A stretch of 64,000 bases of DNA from Pseudoalteromonas xiamenensis (lineage in GTDB: Bacteria; Pseudomonadota; Gammaproteobacteria; Enterobacterales; Alteromonadaceae), in NCBI RefSeq assembly GCF_042431545.1, contig NZ_JBHLYX010000002.1; one strand, 5' to 3'. Every line of letters starts with the position of its first letter. The first letter of the stretch is position 1. The position numbers and the translations under genes were made by a program. The notes beneath the pieces are model-generated. The model was not told the origin of the DNA. It searched no databases and saw only the letters and a list, made by a program, of their open reading frames with translations. Below, piece after piece: positions 63,991-64,000 of the stretch.

Positions 63991-64000
63991 GCCGCGTCAA

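Overview
The window looks like a chromosomal segment of a marine gammaproteobacterium of the order Alteromonadales, most likely Pseudoalteromonas or a close relative. This is inferred from protein family content and gene order: fadIJ, epmC-yfcL, motY, mnmC-fabB, pdxB-asd-hubP-truA-accD-folC-dedD-cvpA-purF, miaE, lpxH-ppiB-cysS and folD followed by Pro/Arg/His tRNAs. No 16S gene is present. Almost everything is intact housekeeping sequence with short intergenic regions and clear hairpin terminators. The exceptions are the first 2.6 kb and about 29.7-32.8 kb, which are AT-richer and accessory.

Layout. 1-1711: the tail of an integron-type gene cassette array (three complete attC sites, one truncated attC, three small cassette ORFs plus the end of another). 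It contains a short protein that resembles the first half of MreB. 1726-2624: a frameshifted esterase at the array edge. 2.7-5.8 kb: a secreted alpha/beta-hydrolase, a Tim44-like protein, and an ECF sigma factor with a DUF3379 partner. 6.0-13.0 kb: a MoxR-DUF58-DUF4381-BatA-BatB/C-BatD operon on the minus strand. 13.3-16.8 kb: fadIJ, with a well-placed FadR-like operator. 16.9-21.7 kb: a diguanylate cyclase, epmC, an ATP-NAD kinase-like gene, yfcL and a secreted TonB-C-domain protein. 21.8-26.6 kb: an Nramp-like transporter lacking the usual metal motif, an NhaC-type antiporter, a periplasmic solute-binding protein and a REC-GGDEF regulator. 27.0-29.5 kb: a Fur-controlled TonB-dependent receptor. 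29.7-32.8 kb: small accessory genes, a gene remnant and an AAA ATPase followed by an attC-like site next to the 3' end of ssrA. 32.9-38.9 kb: tmRNA, fapA, rnt, motY and mnmC. 39.1-42.8 kb: fabB (FabR-like site) and a second Fur-box TonB-dependent receptor. 42.9-56.6 kb: the pdxB-to-purF cluster with a giant acidic FimV/HubP gene, artificially split by a one-N assembly join. 56.7-63.1 kb: Yip1-like gene, miaE, lpxH, ppiB, cysS, an MscS channel and folD. 63.4-63.9 kb: five tRNAs (Pro, Arg, His, Pro, Pro).

Regulatory logic visible in the sequence: iron (Fur boxes before both receptors), fatty acid degradation (FadR before fadI) and unsaturated fatty acid synthesis (FabR before fabB). The items most worth attention are the cassette-encoded MreB-like half protein, the orphan AAA ATPase with an attC-like tail beside ssrA, the unusual Nramp homologue, the long inverted repeat around the second Fur box, and the HubP repeat/assembly join.
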